In this document: positions 9,456-17,424 of the stretch, piece by piece
How positions within the stretch are numbered: position 1 is the first letter of the stretch
Layout of the letters: each line of letters starts with the position of its first letter
Assembly (NCBI GenBank): GCA_030684775.1
Contig: JAUXXW010000052.1
Coordinates: 1-48,749, forward strand
Reading direction: 5' to 3'
DNA length: 48,749 bases
From: Pseudomonadota bacterium
GTDB lineage: Bacteria; Pseudomonadota; Gammaproteobacteria; Burkholderiales; Thiobacillaceae
Position numbers and translations under genes: made by a program
The notes under the pieces: model-generated
What the model was told of the DNA's origin: nothing
The model's database searches: none
Seen by the model: the letters and a program-made list of their open reading frames with translations, nothing else

Positions 9456-9528
9456 GTAGGTTGGGCAAAGCGCAGCGTGCCCAACATCGCAACGGTTTGT
9501 TGGGCACGCTGCGCTTTGCCCAACCTAC
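9456..9528. repeat. GTAG-TTGGGC palindromic element, copy 2
   Basis: Two inverted GTAG/TTGGGC hairpin units lie between the ABC ATPase stop and the permease start, 13 bases upstream of the permease ATG. This interrupts an operon junction. The hairpins may lower downstream expression or stabilise upstream mRNA. Confidence 0.9.
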
Positions 9529-9555
9529 GTTTCGCGCGGGAATGACGGAAGCGGT

Positions 9556-10461
<906 letters not shown>

Positions 10462-10473
10462 GGAATCAGGGAG

Positions 10474-10746
10474 TTAAATCTGCTCGTCGACGCCGTAGAG
10501 CTTGGCGAGGCTGGCAAGGCTTTCCGGAATATTGCGGAACTCGATGGCGCTACCGGCCGCTTCGGCGCGGCGGCGCAAGGACAACATCAGACTGAGGGCG
10601 GAAGAATCAAGATGGCCGACGCCGGCCAAATCGAATGCCGTCACCCCCTGTTTCAGGGCGGCTTCCCCCTCGGCCAGGCACTGGCTGGCGTTGGCCAGGG
10701 TCAGATCGCCATCGAGCACGGCCACGCTGGCATCCACACGCATCAT
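10474..10746 (-). CDS. mlaB: STAS-domain protein MlaB
   Basis: 90 residues forming a single STAS domain: DGDLTLANA, FDLAGVGHLDSSALSLMLSLRRRAE, then IEFRNIPESLASLAKLYGV. In the Mla system MlaB binds the MlaF ATPase and is needed for stability and activity of the MlaFEDB complex in the inner membrane. Two adjacent ATGs exist (10746 and 10743). The gene follows mlaC by 7 bases. Confidence 0.88.
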   Translation of the reverse strand: MMRVDASVAVLDGDLTLANASQCLAEGEAALKQGVTAFDLAGVGHLDSSALSLMLSLRRRAEAAGSAIEFRNIPESLASLAKLYGVDEQI

Positions 10747-10753
10747 GGGAGTC

Positions 10754-11365
10754 TCAGGGCCGGTTGTTGCGGCGTTCGAGCGCGGCGATCAGGCCATCGA
10801 CACCGCCCCTGCGCACTTCGGAATTGAACGAATTGCGGTAGACCGTCACCAGGCTGACGTTGTCGACGATGACATCGAACACCTTCCAGCCGTTGTTGTC
10901 GGTCTTTTCGAGACGGTAATCGATGGGAATGGGCGGCGCGCCGGGCTTGCTCACTTCGGTACTGACGGTGACGTCGCCATCCCCGGGAGAGGCGCGGAAC
11001 GGTTTGAACTCGATCTTGTAGTCCGCCACGCTGGTCAGAGAAGAGGCGTAGGTGCGAACCAGCATGCTGCGAAACTGATCGGTCAGCTTTTCCTGCTGTT
11101 CCGGCGTCGCCCTGGGCCAGTGCTTGGCAACGGCCAACTGGGTCATGTGCTTGAAATTGAACAAGGGCAGGATTTTCTGCTCGACCAGCGCGTTGACCTT
11201 CGCGGCATTGCCATTGGCGATGTCCTTGTCCTGGCGGACGATGCGCAACACGTCGTTGGTGACGTTCCGGGCCAGGGCATCGGGACCCAATTCGGACGCC
11301 TGTACGGAGACGGAGAGGCAGCCGGCGGCGAATATGAGAATGAAGGGTTTCAGCAAGTGGTACAT
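10754..11365 (-). CDS. mlaC: Periplasmic phospholipid-binding protein MlaC
   Basis: 203 residues from ATG at 11365, chosen because AGGA lies upstream and the protein then begins with a clear signal peptide (MYHLLKPFILIFAAG, cleavage near VQAS). The Ttg2D/MlaC domain follows, with VTNDVLRIVR, ILPLFNFKHMTQLAVAKHW, LTDQFRSMLVRTYASSL and the ending LVTVYRNSFNSEVRRGGVDGLIAAL. MlaC shuttles phospholipid between the outer-membrane MlaA complex and MlaFEDB. No mlaA is in the window. The 122 bases to mlaD (11366-11487) hold no gene I can support. Confidence 0.93.
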   Translation of the reverse strand: MYHLLKPFILIFAAGCLSVSVQASELGPDALARNVTNDVLRIVRQDKDIANGNAAKVNALVEQKILPLFNFKHMTQLAVAKHWPRATPEQQEKLTDQFRSMLVRTYASSLTSVADYKIEFKPFRASPGDGDVTVSTEVSKPGAPPIPIDYRLEKTDNNGWKVFDVIVDNVSLVTVYRNSFNSEVRRGGVDGLIAALERRNNRP

Positions 11366-11487
11366 GGCGAGTCCTGGAAATCGAAACGGTTTTACTGTGC
11401 GGGTCGGGAGGCCCAATGGTCAAGCGTATGTTCCTACTGGCAGCACTTGGCATTCATGGTATGCGCCCTTGCCATAGGTGCGTGCTC

Positions 11488-11967
11488 TTACTTCGGTTCG
11501 GTGGCTTTCGGCGCTTCTTCCGATTTGTTGAAGAGGAACTGGCCGATCAGGTTCTCCAGAACCACGGCGCCCTGGGTGAGTTTCAGCGCATCGCCTTCTT
11601 CCAGCATTTTTTCTTCTCCGCCCGCTTCCAGGGCGATGTATTGCTCACCCAGCAGGCCGGAAGTCATGATGGAGGCGCTGCTGTCCTTGGGAAACTTGTA
11701 ACGGGTATCCAGCTTCAGCGAAACCGATGCTTCATACATCGTTGAATCAAAGCCAATCTCGGAGACACGCCCCACCACCACGCCGGCGCTCTTGATCGGC
11801 GCTCGTGCCTTGAGGCCGCCGATATTATCGAACGAGGCCTTCACCGTGTAGGTCGAGGCGCTGTCGAAGCTACCCATGTTTCCCACCCTGAGAGCCAGAA
11901 ACAGGATGGCGGCGATGCCGGCCACCACGAAGATGCCTACCCAGAGGTCTAGAGTTGCGCGCTGCAT
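11488..11967 (-). CDS. mlaD: MCE-domain protein MlaD
   Basis: 159 residues. One N-terminal membrane anchor (LWVGIFVVAGIAAILFLAL) is followed by a single MCE domain (about 39-115) with YTVKASFDNIGGLKARAPIKSAGV and ASIMTSGLLGEQYIALEAGG. Hexameric MlaD forms the periplasmic ring of the inner-membrane lipid transporter. It lies 3 bases downstream of mlaE. Confidence 0.94.
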   Translation of the reverse strand: MQRATLDLWVGIFVVAGIAAILFLALRVGNMGSFDSASTYTVKASFDNIGGLKARAPIKSAGVVVGRVSEIGFDSTMYEASVSLKLDTRYKFPKDSSASIMTSGLLGEQYIALEAGGEEKMLEEGDALKLTQGAVVLENLIGQFLFNKSEEAPKATEPK

Positions 11968-11970
11968 GAA

Positions 11971-12762
11971 TCAGACTCCACGGAACATGAATGCGGTCAG
12001 GATGAAATCCAGGGCCAGAATGGCCAGGGAAGAAGTCACCACGGTGCGCGTGGTGGCACGGGAGACGCCTTCCGCCGTCGGCGGCGCGTCGTAGCCTTCG
12101 AACAGCGCGATGGCGGTCACGGCCACACCGAATACCACGCTTTTTAGGACGCCATTGAGAACGTCTTCGCGGAAATCGACGGCGGCCTGCATCTGCGACC
12201 AGAACGCGCCTTCGTCAACGCCGATCAGCACCACGCCGACCAGATAGCCGCCCAGAATGCCCATCGCCGAAAACAGGGCCGCCAGAATCGGCATGGAAAT
12301 CACCGCGCCCCAGAACCGCGGCGCCACCACGCGGGCGACCGGGTCTACCGCCATCATCTCCATCGCCGCCAACTGCTCGGTGGCCTTCATCAGGCCGATC
12401 TCCGCCGTGATGGCCGAACCGGCGCGGCTGGCGAACAACAGCGCGGCAACCACCGGCCCCAACTCGCGCACCAGCGAAAGTGCAACCAGGACGCCCAGGG
12501 CTTCCTCGGAACCGTAGGTCTGCAAGGTTTCATAGCCTTGCAGGCCCAGCACCATGCCGACGAACAGGCCGGAGACCAGGATGATGATCAGCGAGAGCAC
12601 CCCCGCGCTGTATATCTCGCGAATGATTAGATGGAAGCGGCGGAAACTCTGCCCGGATTGCAGCAGGATCATCAGGAAGAAGCGTGTCGCCACCCCCATG
12701 CGCCAGATGCTGTCGATCACACGGGCGCCGATGCCGCGCAGGCTGTCGAGCAGACCATTCAT
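11971..12762 (-). CDS. mlaE: Phospholipid ABC transporter permease MlaE
   Basis: 263 residues, a MlaE-family permease with five or six hydrophobic spans. Family motifs include GMVLGLQGYETLQTYGSEEALG, LVRELGPVVAALLFASRAGSAITAEIGLM and the C-terminal VSRATTRTVVTSSLAILALDFILTA. Its start overlaps the mlaF stop by 4 bases. It is the transmembrane core of MlaFEDB, which maintains outer-membrane lipid asymmetry. Confidence 0.95.
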   Translation of the reverse strand: MNGLLDSLRGIGARVIDSIWRMGVATRFFLMILLQSGQSFRRFHLIIREIYSAGVLSLIIILVSGLFVGMVLGLQGYETLQTYGSEEALGVLVALSLVRELGPVVAALLFASRAGSAITAEIGLMKATEQLAAMEMMAVDPVARVVAPRFWGAVISMPILAALFSAMGILGGYLVGVVLIGVDEGAFWSQMQAAVDFREDVLNGVLKSVVFGVAVTAIALFEGYDAPPTAEGVSRATTRTVVTSSLAILALDFILTAFMFRGV

Positions 12763-13559
12763 GCGGCAAGCTCCAGTTCATCGGCATAGGGAGGCGCCGG
12801 GTAATGGAAGGGAACCGGCCCGTTTTCCTCGCCATGCACGAACTGGTGCACGAAGGGCTCGGTCGAGGCACGCAGTTCATCAGGGGTGCCTTGCGCGGCG
12901 ATCACGCCCTCGGAAACGAAATAAACGTAATCCACCATGCGCAGGGACTCCTGGATGTCATGGGTAACGACGATGGAAGTCACCCCCAAGGTATCGGTGA
13001 GACGCCGGATCAGGTTGCCGGTGACGCCCAGGGAAATCGGGTCGAGGCCGGCGAACGGCTCGTCATAAAGAATCAAACTCGGCTCCAGGGCTATCGCGCG
13101 CGCCAGAGCCACACGGCGCGCCATGCCGCCGGAAAGTTCCGAGGGCATCAAATCATGTGCTCCGCGCAAACCCACCGCGTTCAGCTTCATCAACACCAGG
13201 TCACGCACCATTTCTTCCGGCAAATCGGAGTGTTCTCGGAGTGGGAACGCCACATTGTCGAATACCGACATATCGGTAAACAGGGCGCCGAACTGGAACA
13301 ACATGCCCATGCGCCGACGCAGTTGATACAAGGCGTCCCGGTCCAGGCCGCTCATGTCGACACCATCCACCTTGAGCACGCCACTGGTCGGCTTGAGCGA
13401 ACCGCCGATCAGGCGCAACAACGTGGTCTTGCCCCCTCCGGATATACCCATGATGGCGATGACCTGCCCGCGCCGGGCGGTCAGGTCGATGCCCTTGAGC
13501 ACCAGCCGCTTGCCATAGGCGAAGGACAGATCGTGGATTTCGATGAGATTGTCTGACAC
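12759..13559 (-). CDS. mlaF: Phospholipid ABC transporter ATPase MlaF
   Basis: 266 residues. Walker A GISGGGKTT is at about 38-46, the signature LSGGMARRVALARA, Walker B LILYDEPFAGLDPIS, and the switch histidine in VVTHDIQESL. The DEPFAGLDPIS wording and the C-terminal tail are typical of MlaF. It energises MlaE. It is the first mla gene of the operon; the 67 bases upstream to the DUF72-like gene could hold a promoter, but I see no strong one. Confidence 0.95.
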   Translation of the reverse strand: MSDNLIEIHDLSFAYGKRLVLKGIDLTARRGQVIAIMGISGGGKTTLLRLIGGSLKPTSGVLKVDGVDMSGLDRDALYQLRRRMGMLFQFGALFTDMSVFDNVAFPLREHSDLPEEMVRDLVLMKLNAVGLRGAHDLMPSELSGGMARRVALARAIALEPSLILYDEPFAGLDPISLGVTGNLIRRLTDTLGVTSIVVTHDIQESLRMVDYVYFVSEGVIAAQGTPDELRASTEPFVHQFVHGEENGPVPFHYPAPPYADELELAA

Positions 13560-13626
13560 GGGGAGAAACGGGTTTCTTGTTTATTGAGAACCGACGCGCG
13601 GCATTCTATGGCCTGGGCCACATGGT

Positions 13627-14070
13627 TCAAAGCCCCATCAGTTGCAACAGCGTGCGTACTCGCTCGACCTGCCCCAGATCGCCATCGCGGCTGAGCAGGT
13701 AAAGCGGTGCTTCACCGTCTGGTGGCGCGAGTTCCTCGGCAAGCGTTTTCAGCAAAGTCTGGCGGTCGAACCAGAGCAATCGGGGATCATCCCGCCGGAT
13801 TCCTCGCGCCCGCCCCGCCAAGGCATCAGGCAGTTCATCCTGGCGCGCGCCTTCCAGCAAGAATAAAAAATGTTCGTGAGTATCGGCGGCCCATGCCTCA
13901 TAGGCGGCCGCGTCGGCCGGGCGCCAGGCCGACCCGGCCAGAAATACACAATCGAACTGGGTGTTGTAATAGGTCAGACGCCACGCTTCCGGCATGTCCG
14001 AGGGATAGAACGCATCGGACCATGCCGGCCAATTCCAGCCGTCGGCCCCGAGAGTAACGGGTTGTTTCAT
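13627..14070 (-). CDS. DUF72/YecE-like protein, short form
   Basis: 147 residues from ATG at 14070. The start LGADGWNWPAWSDAFYPSDMPEAWRLTYYNTQFDCVFL resembles the first strand-helix of DUF72 (YecE) proteins, which begin GTSGWxYxxW...FYP and are TIM-barrel-like. The protein is about half the length of YecE and ends with an acidic region, so it may be a truncated or divergent relative. A TATAAT lies 8 bases upstream of the ATG (14078-14083, minus strand), suggesting a very short or absent leader. It lies directly upstream of the mla operon in the same direction. Confidence 0.6.
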   Translation of the reverse strand: MKQPVTLGADGWNWPAWSDAFYPSDMPEAWRLTYYNTQFDCVFLAGSAWRPADAAAYEAWAADTHEHFLFLLEGARQDELPDALAGRARGIRRDDPRLLWFDRQTLLKTLAEELAPPDGEAPLYLLSRDGDLGQVERVRTLLQLMGL

Positions 14071-14149
14071 CCGCCCGATTATAGGGAGCCCCCCTATGTC
14101 GCGGAAACACAACAACTGAAAGCCGCCGATAAAGCAAAGTTATGAGAGC

Positions 14150-14179
14150 TTGGAGTACATCAGGATATGTTGATATTCT
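14150..14179 (+). promoter_or_regulatory. Candidate sigma-70 promoter for the repeat-protein gene
   Basis: TTGGAG and TATTCT are spaced by 18 bases in an unusually AT-rich stretch. They would give a start near 14186 and a leader of about 60 bases ending in AAGGAG before ATG 14246. Confidence 0.35.
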
Positions 14180-14245
14180 GTTTTCGCCGAGTTGTTCACC
14201 CCCACTTGTTGTCCCGGTTTTCCCAATTACCTCAAGGAGATTGCT

Positions 14246-15049
14246 ATGAAAATTAAATCCCTCGTCGCCGCCCTGCTGGTCTGCGCCGCACCCGCCGCTT
14301 TCGCTGACACCACCGCCAAACAGGTCCCGCAGACCCCGGAACAGTGGCTGGCCCGCATGACCGACATGACCCAGAACATGTCCGCCTACAAGGACCCGAA
14401 GGTGTTCATCCCCTGGCTGAACGCCGTCACCGAACCCGGTTTCTACACCACCATGGGCAACAACATGATGGAGCCGGGCAGCTGGCTGAACATGATGAAC
14501 TCCATGACCCAGCCTGGCGCCTACACCAACGTGGCCGCTTTTGCTGATCCGAACGTCTACATGAAGTGGCTGGCCGCTTCCATGGACCCCAACTTCTACA
14601 CCGCCGCGCTGACCCAACTGACTGATCCGGGCAAGCTGATGCGCTGGGCCATGTCCCCGCTGGACCCCAAAGTCTTGCAAATGGTCATGAATAGCGTCAA
14701 CCCCAACGTGTACATGAAGTGGATGTTGTCCCCCATGGACCCCCGCGCCCTTCAGCTCATGATGGCTCCGATGAACCCCAACCTGTACATGGGCTGGGCT
14801 GGCGCCACTTTGAACCCGGGTTCTTACGGTGACATGTGGAAAGGTTTCATGACCCCGGGCGCCACCACCGCGCTGCCGACCCTGCCGGCTCTGCCGACCT
14901 TCCCCACCTTCTCTGCTCCTGCTGCCGGCGCTCCCGCTCCGTTCGACCTGAACGCCTTGAACCAGTTGTTCCAGGTTCCGGCCGGCCAGCCCTTCGCTTT
15001 CCCGTTCCCGACCGCGCCGGCTGCTCCCGCTGCCGCTCCCGCCAAGTAA
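14246..15049 (+). CDS. Secreted protein with about twelve 13-residue tandem repeats
   Basis: 267 residues from ATG 14246 (AAGGAG upstream) with a clean signal peptide (MKIKSLVAALLVCAAPAAFA). Residues about 48-208 consist of twelve units of 12-14 residues, each opening with Asp/Asn/Thr/Glu-Pro-(Asn/Gly/Lys/Arg), then a Tyr/Leu/Phe, then Trp/Met, and ending in Met/Leu/Val. Examples are DPNVYMKWLAASM, NPNVYMKWMLSPM and NPNLYMGWAGATL. Many Met residues are present and no Cys. The C-terminal 60 residues are Pro/Ala-rich low complexity around FDLNALNQLFQVP. Regular helix-turn units, perhaps a small solenoid or membrane-surface structure, are plausible. I do not recognise a characterised family. A strong terminator follows, which with the strong ribosome site suggests high expression as a single gene. 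Confidence 0.85.
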   Translation: MKIKSLVAALLVCAAPAAFADTTAKQVPQTPEQWLARMTDMTQNMSAYKDPKVFIPWLNAVTEPGFYTTMGNNMMEPGSWLNMMNSMTQPGAYTNVAAFADPNVYMKWLAASMDPNFYTAALTQLTDPGKLMRWAMSPLDPKVLQMVMNSVNPNVYMKWMLSPMDPRALQLMMAPMNPNLYMGWAGATLNPGSYGDMWKGFMTPGATTALPTLPALPTFPTFSAPAAGAPAPFDLNALNQLFQVPAGQPFAFPFPTAPAAPAAAPAK

Positions 15050-15069
15050 TACGGGCTTGCGTCAAGAAG

Positions 15070-15097
15070 AACGGCTGCTTCGGCAGCCGTTTTTTTT
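15070..15097 (+). terminator. Strong intrinsic terminator
   Basis: A 9-bp stem AACGGCTGC/GCAGCCGTT with a TTCG tetraloop is followed by a T tract. It ends the repeat-protein transcript 20 bases after its stop codon. Confidence 0.93.
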
Positions 15098-15172
15098 GCT
15101 TATGGCGCACTGGAACGCCAACCGGGAACTGGATCACATATATTGGGATGGCGTCTTTATGGAGAACCCATC

Positions 15173-15472
15173 ATGAAAAAACCAATCAAGCTGTTGTTGC
15201 TGGCCGTGCTGCTGTATTCCGGCGCCTTGTTCGCCGCGACGGATAACACGGCGGCCAACACCGTCTCCCTGTCGCCGACAAGCTCGTCCCTATTGCAAGA
15301 AGCCTGCCCCGCGTCGAGCGGTCAACGCATCGACACCGCCCAGGTCAGCCAGAGCGATTGCTGCAAGGGCCACAAAGGCGTTTGCGGTTGCCGCGCCGGC
15401 AAGATCGTCTGTTGCGACAACACGGCCAGCACGAACTGCACCTGCCATTCGGACTGGGGCGTGGCGAACTGA
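15173..15472 (+). CDS. Small secreted Cys-rich protein
   Basis: 99 residues from ATG 15173 (GGAGA upstream). The signal peptide MKKPIKLLLLAVLLYSGALFAA is followed by a Thr/Ser-rich spacer and a compact Cys-rich end with nine cysteines: CCKGHKGVCGC, GKIVCCD and NCTCH. This CC-x2-H-x-GVCGC pattern recurs in small exported proteins of proteobacteria; I know of no assigned function. Disulphide-stabilised or metal-binding roles are both possible. The triple 27-bp repeat begins 1 base after its stop codon. Confidence 0.75.
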   Translation: MKKPIKLLLLAVLLYSGALFAATDNTAANTVSLSPTSSSLLQEACPASSGQRIDTAQVSQSDCCKGHKGVCGCRAGKIVCCDNTASTNCTCHSDWGVAN

Positions 15473-15473
15473 G

Positions 15474-15553
15474 CCTTCGCGGACACGGTCCGCTCCTACC
15501 CCTTCGCGGACACGGTACGCTCCTACCCCTTCGCGGACACGGTCCGCTCCTAC
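15474..15553. repeat. Three tandem REP units (GTAG-GAGCGG family)
   Basis: Three head-to-tail copies of a 27-base unit start at 15474, 15501 and 15528. On the minus strand each reads GTAGGAGCGGACCGTGTCCG then CGAAGG, a GTAG followed by a GCGGAC-n3-GTCCGC hairpin. The middle copy has one mismatch in the stem. The layout matches GTAG REP sequences. The first minus-strand GTAG supplies the stop codon of the cyclase gene. Confidence 0.92.
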
Positions 15554-17274
15554 TTGCTCAACGCCACCCAGGCGCCCTCCCAGTCCGGCGCCGGCGGGGT
15601 TTCCCGGAATGTCTGTATGCGCGCCAGGAACACCGCGCTGGGCGGGTCTTCCGGCACCTGTTCCAGGCATTGCCGGAAGGCGGCTTCGGCGGCGTCCCAT
15701 TCCTGTTCGCGGTAGTGCAGCAAGCCCGATTCGAACGCCGCCACGCCGGCTTCCCAGCCCGGCGCCAGATCGGCGCGCAATCCGAGCAGTTCGTACACCC
15801 GAATCGGCTCTTGTTTGCCGGCCACACGCAGGGTGTCGATCTCGCGGAAGGCCAGGGTGTCGCCGGCCAGGCGCCGGGTTTCCGCGCTGACCAGGATGCG
15901 GGTGCCGTAGAACTTGTTGGCCTGTTCCAGGCGCGAGGCGAGGTTCACGGTATCGCCGATCACCGTATAGCCGCGCGCGGTATCGGAACCGATATTCCCC
16001 ACCGTGACTTCGCCGCTGGCGATGCCCATGCGCACGTTCACCGTGGGCAGGCCGTAGCGCACGCCGATCAGATTGGGCAAGTCGGCGCGGAACGCTTCCA
16101 TGCGCGCCATCTGGTCCAGGGCGGCCAGGCAGCAGAGTTCGGCGTGGTCGTTTTCGCCGGTGAAGGGGGGGCCCCAGAAGGCCATCACCGAATCACCGAT
16201 GTACTTGTCGATGATGCCCTGGCGGGCGCGGATGACTTCCGACATCAGGGAAAAATAGCGGTTCAGGAAGCGCACCGCCGTATCCGGCGTCAGCCCTTCG
16301 CACATCTGGGTGAAACCGGCGAGATCGGAGAAGAACACACTCATCAACTGGCGCTGGCCGCCCTCGGCGGGCAGGCGGTTATCGAGCAGGCCACGGACGA
16401 TGCGCGGGTCGACATACTGGCCGAAGGTGGCCTTGATACGCTCCTTCTCGCGCAGGCCGACCACCATATGGTTGAAGGAATCCGCCAGCACCGCCAGTTC
16501 ATCGCGCGTCCGCACCAGAATTTCCACGCCCAGATCACCTCGCTCCACCGCCTGGGTGCCGCCCAGCAGACGCAGGATGGGGGCGACCAGGGAACGGGTG
16601 ACCAAGGTGGCGAAGATCAGCCCGAGCAGGGTGGCGAGTCCGGTGATGATCCAGTTCAGGCGCACCGCGCGCGCCTGTTCCGCCTTGGCCTGGGCGGCGG
16701 TGTCCTGGGTGAGTTTGTTGAGCAGATCGATGACTTTCTGGATTTCGCCATCGAGCGCGTCCTTGTCGCGCAATAACGATTCGCGCACTCGTTGCGCGGA
16801 GCGTTGCGTGCCCTCCGCCGCCTCGATCTGAAATAGCCGGAAGGTACGGTGAAAGTTCTGCCGCGCGCTCTGGACGCCGGGCAACTGCCGCCCCAGCACA
16901 GCCAGGGTGACACGGTCGAGTTCGATGTCGCGAGTGGCCTCAGCCTCCTTCAGCAGGTTCAGCGAGGAATCGATGATCTGATCTGCGTTGATGCCGCGCG
17001 CGTCGAAATCCTGGTTTTCCTTGTCGAGAAACACCTGATCCGGAACCGCCGCGCCCATCCCGCCGATGACCCGCTCCATGTGCACCATCTGCTGGCGCAC
17101 CAGAATTTCCACGCTGGCCACCATCTGCTGCAAGGGCAGGTAGGTGTCGGACAGCGCGCGCACCTGGTTGTGCAACTGGCGCAGGTTGAACACCGAAAAC
17201 CAGGTCACCACCACCATCAGGAGCAGCAGAGCCAGGGTGATGCTGAAGATTTTCAGACTAATAGGGCGGCGCAT
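15550..17274 (-). CDS. Membrane-bound class III adenylate cyclase with HAMP domain
   Basis: 574 residues from ATG 17274, which places a membrane segment at the N-terminus (about 7-29). A periplasmic sensor region rich in helices (30-205), a second span (206-227) and a HAMP domain (228-281) follow. The catalytic domain has metal ligands Asp317 (FFSDLAGFT) and Asp361, purine-selecting Lys357 (DKYIGDS) and Thr437 (GYTVIGD), and transition-state Asn444 and Arg448 (NLASRLE). All key residues are present, so it should make cAMP. A TPR-like tail (about 503-555) follows. The TAG stop lies in the REP array. A GTAG element sits 14 bases before the ATG and no good ribosome site is visible, so translation may be weak or the start may differ. 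Confidence 0.88.
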   Translation of the reverse strand: MRRPISLKIFSITLALLLLMVVVTWFSVFNLRQLHNQVRALSDTYLPLQQMVASVEILVRQQMVHMERVIGGMGAAVPDQVFLDKENQDFDARGINADQIIDSSLNLLKEAEATRDIELDRVTLAVLGRQLPGVQSARQNFHRTFRLFQIEAAEGTQRSAQRVRESLLRDKDALDGEIQKVIDLLNKLTQDTAAQAKAEQARAVRLNWIITGLATLLGLIFATLVTRSLVAPILRLLGGTQAVERGDLGVEILVRTRDELAVLADSFNHMVVGLREKERIKATFGQYVDPRIVRGLLDNRLPAEGGQRQLMSVFFSDLAGFTQMCEGLTPDTAVRFLNRYFSLMSEVIRARQGIIDKYIGDSVMAFWGPPFTGENDHAELCCLAALDQMARMEAFRADLPNLIGVRYGLPTVNVRMGIASGEVTVGNIGSDTARGYTVIGDTVNLASRLEQANKFYGTRILVSAETRRLAGDTLAFREIDTLRVAGKQEPIRVYELLGLRADLAPGWEAGVAAFESGLLHYREQEWDAAEAAFRQCLEQVPEDPPSAVFLARIQTFRETPPAPDWEGAWVALSK

Positions 17275-17287
17275 GGGCGTGAGCAAG

Positions 17288-17363
17288 GTAGGTTGGGCAA
17301 AGCGAAGCGTGCCCAACATTGCACGCACGGGTTGTTGGGCACGCTTCGCTTTGCCCAACCTAC
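17288..17363. repeat. GTAG-TTGGGC palindromic element, copy 3
   Basis: An inverted pair of GTAG/TTGGGC hairpins fills half of the 150-base divergent region between the cyclase and the ABC-F gene. It would lie in the 5' untranslated region or promoter of the cyclase. Confidence 0.9.
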
Positions 17364-17424
17364 GAGCACTCGACCTATCCGTCAACCACTGGTTATTGCC
17401 GGGTTTCAGGGATAATCCCGCGCC

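Noticed and set aside
11366-11487. Small gene between mlaC and mlaD
   Set aside because: No frame with start, ribosome site and plausible composition on the minus strand; treated as intergenic.
15474-15553. CRISPR array
   Set aside because: Three 27-base copies are directly adjacent with no unique spacers, and each unit is a REP hairpin.
15358-16776. Plus-strand frame of 472 codons
   Set aside because: Overlaps the secreted Cys-rich gene, the REP array and the cyclase in antisense; composition is typical of a shadow.
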